Part shown: one piece after another, positions 22,245 to 23,406 of the stretch
How the letters are laid out: each line of letters begins with the position of its first letter
Numbering within the stretch: position 1 is the stretch's first letter
Assembly (NCBI GenBank): GCA_002317155.1
Contig: DCIR01000005.1
Location: 1-23,406 of the forward strand
DNA length: 23,406 bases
Direction of reading: 5' to 3'
DNA from: Lachnospiraceae bacterium UBA1721
GTDB lineage: Bacteria; Bacillota; Clostridia; Lachnospirales; Lachnospiraceae
Translations under genes and position numbers: made by a program
The notes under the pieces: model-generated
Told to the model about the DNA's origin: nothing
Database searches by the model: none
Seen by the model: only the letters and a program-made list of their open reading frames with translations

Positions 22245-22592
22245 CTATTCCTCTCTTCCATTCATAAAATCACTAATGTAATGTGTATCACATAAACCAC
22301 CAAATATTTTGGATCCTGCTAGATCAACCTTTTCTTCATGCTTCATTAATACTGAAGCCGAAATCTCAGGTCTTAACTTAATCCATTCAGGAACAACCAC
22401 AGTAAGAACCGAAATACAAGCAACTGCCGCTATTACTCTGTTGCGGAATTTTCTATATTCTATAATTTGATCTTTTTTGTCAATCTCATCTAAGACTTTT
22501 TCCGCAATACAAGGAGGAGCCTCTACTAAATCACACTCTTCAATATCTGCTATAAATTGTAACAATTCTTCATCACTCAAATATTCTTTCAT
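22245..22592 (-). CDS. Putative membrane-anchored anti-sigma factor
   Basis: A 115-residue protein with a cytosolic acidic N-terminal part (1-48, starting MKEYLSDEELLQFIADIEEC), one membrane segment (about 50-68, RVIAAVACISVLTVVVPEW) and an extracellular part of about 45 residues. This layout is that of anti-sigma factors that hold an ECF sigma factor at the membrane. The zinc motif HxxxCxxC is missing, so it is not the zinc-binding type. Its ATG overlaps the sigma stop as ATGA, the tight coupling typical of sigma/anti-sigma pairs. It has an AAGGAGG ribosome binding site. Function is inferred from layout and position. Confidence 0.75.
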   Translation of the reverse strand: MKEYLSDEELLQFIADIEECDLVEAPPCIAEKVLDEIDKKDQIIEYRKFRNRVIAAVACISVLTVVVPEWIKLRPEISASVLMKHEEKVDLAGSKIFGGLCDTHYISDFMNGREE

Positions 22593-23101
22593 GTTATCAG
22601 ATCCTCCTTTCTTACCTTTTTCTTCAACATGCTACGTGCTCGATAAATCTGTGTCTGAATCGTTTTAATCCCTACATCATTTTCAAACGAAATTTCTTTC
22701 GCGCTCTTACCTTCTATGAAATGCTGCCAGGCAACGTTTCTATATGGCTCATCTAAATTTTGGACAGCATTTTCAAATTCCCGCATAATATCTTTATTGA
22801 TTATTTCTTGTAGAACTTCGGTAGAATCCGGCATATCAATAATTGTTTCAGCATCAATAGAAACTATTTTTCTTGCTGCGGCTCTTTGGTAATCAATGCA
22901 TTTATTTGTTGCTATCCTACATATCCAGGTCTTCTCATTTTTCCCATCAAAGCTTTTCCAATTTTTATATGCTGCTATAAATGTATCCTGCGTAATATCT
23001 TCTGCAGTAAAATAATCACCGGTCATTTTGAGGCAAATGGAGAATACCAGATTCTGATACTGTTCAATAAGACTTATTAAATTTTCTCTAGAACCTATCA
23101 T
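22589..23101 (-). CDS. ECF-type RNA polymerase sigma factor
   Basis: A sigma-70 family factor of the extracytoplasmic-function group with only regions 2 and 4. I start at the ATG at 23101 (170 residues), as AAGGAGG lies 5 bases upstream. A longer frame adds 19 unlikely residues. Region 2 includes YQNLVFSICLKMTGDYFTAE and DITQDTFIAAYKNWKSFDG with the usual DxxQDTF core. Region 4 includes LDEPYRNVAWQHFIEGKSAK and a helix-turn-helix with IKTIQTQIYRARSMLKKK. It is the first of four co-transcribed genes whose products are mostly membrane proteins, so an envelope signal is likely. The target genes are unknown. Confidence 0.93.
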   Translation of the reverse strand: MIGSRENLISLIEQYQNLVFSICLKMTGDYFTAEDITQDTFIAAYKNWKSFDGKNEKTWICRIATNKCIDYQRAAARKIVSIDAETIIDMPDSTEVLQEIINKDIMREFENAVQNLDEPYRNVAWQHFIEGKSAKEISFENDVGIKTIQTQIYRARSMLKKKVRKEDLIT

Positions 23102-23128
23102 CTCCACCTCCTTTGCTCTACATATATT

Positions 23129-23158
23129 AAAACGAAATAAAGTAGAAAAAGTCTTCAA
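23129..23158 (-). promoter_or_regulatory. Possible ECF-type promoter of the sigma operon
   Basis: Minus-strand TTGAAG (plus 23153-23158) and CGTTTT (plus 23129-23134) resemble the TGAAAC and CGT elements read by several Firmicutes ECF factors, with a spacer of 18 bases. This would fit autoregulation. The -35 is imperfect. Confidence 0.35.
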
Positions 23159-23303
23159 CTATTTTAATTTTTCTTTAAAAAATAGAAAAGCCCAATAACA
23201 TTGCAATAATACAAATGTCATTGAGCAGTTATGATATATTACACAAAATCCCATAAAGCATTCCACCCTATGAGATCATAATGTTTGCTGTATCAGAGCT
23301 TTT

Positions 23304-23371
23304 CCTAAATGAAACTACTGTAATATATTCATGTTACTTCATTTTTAGGTGTACCATTTAGTGTACCATTT
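23304..23371. repeat. Hairpin followed by two TGTACCATTT direct repeats at right edge
   Basis: An imperfect inverted repeat begins CCTAAATGAA at 23304 and ends TTCATTTTTAGG at 23349. Directly after it, TGTACCATTT occurs at 23350-23359 and 23362-23371 (12-base period). TAGTGTACCA (23359-23368) is the exact inverse of TGGTACACTA at 21006-21015, on the other side of the sigma operon. The 305 bases from 23102 to the window end hold no supportable gene. Confidence 0.55.
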
Positions 23372-23406
23372 TTGTAAAAAATACATGAATTTATATAAAA
23401 ATATAT

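Noticed and set aside
1..23406. CRISPR arrays, tRNA or rRNA genes
   Set aside because: No regularly spaced repeats with unique spacers, no cloverleaf-like gaps and no rRNA-like sequence were seen. Gaps are short and explained by promoters, terminators or the relic.

Overview
The window carries housekeeping DNA from a low-to-mid-GC Gram-positive anaerobe. It is most likely a member of the Lachnospiraceae (Clostridia). The grounds are the gene order, strong AAGGAGG-type ribosome binding sites, a PurF of the GGFFG type, a division cluster without ftsA, and several short proteins whose family I know only from this group. Every gene I can support lies on the minus strand, so transcription runs from high to low coordinates. 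I see no tRNA, rRNA, CRISPR array or intact insertion sequence.

Right to left: positions 21374-23101 hold a four-gene ECF sigma factor operon (sigma factor, membrane-anchored anti-sigma-like protein, two small membrane proteins). Both sides carry odd DNA. On the left is a decayed mobile-element relic with an integrase-like peptide. On the right, at the window edge, are TGTACCATTT repeats. Positions 18728-20931 hold ychF and lgt, closed by a strong terminator.

Positions 10903-18354 are a division and cell wall cluster: mraZ, rsmH, ftsL-like, ftsI/PBP2, ftsW, ftsQ and ftsZ. It lacks all the mur genes, mraY and ftsA that often sit among these. The mraZ promoter region has TGGGA boxes with helical spacing, and a second box set lies on the far side of the lgt terminator. 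ftsZ appears to have its own promoter and a TTG start.

Positions 9308-10828 hold a small conserved hypothetical gene, nrdR with candidate NrdR boxes, and a 134-residue hypothetical gene with an unusually complete ribosome binding site and a palindrome over its promoter. Positions 4229-9066 are a compact sulfur operon: sufC, one SufB/D-like gene, a cysteine desulfurase, mnmA and a PHP-family histidinol-phosphatase-like gene. This suggests that Fe-S assembly and tRNA 2-thiouridine synthesis share a sulfur source. Positions 640-4147 hold a 76-residue hypothetical gene, a MATE transporter overlapping a cysteine-rich small protein, and purF. The left edge is the N-terminal part of glyceraldehyde-3-phosphate dehydrogenase.

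The most interesting items are the two-sided MraZ box layout, the loss of the catalytic cysteine in PurF, the minimal SUF-MnmA operon, and the sigma operon beside mobile-element debris. Functional calls rest on motifs read by eye and were not checked by database search.
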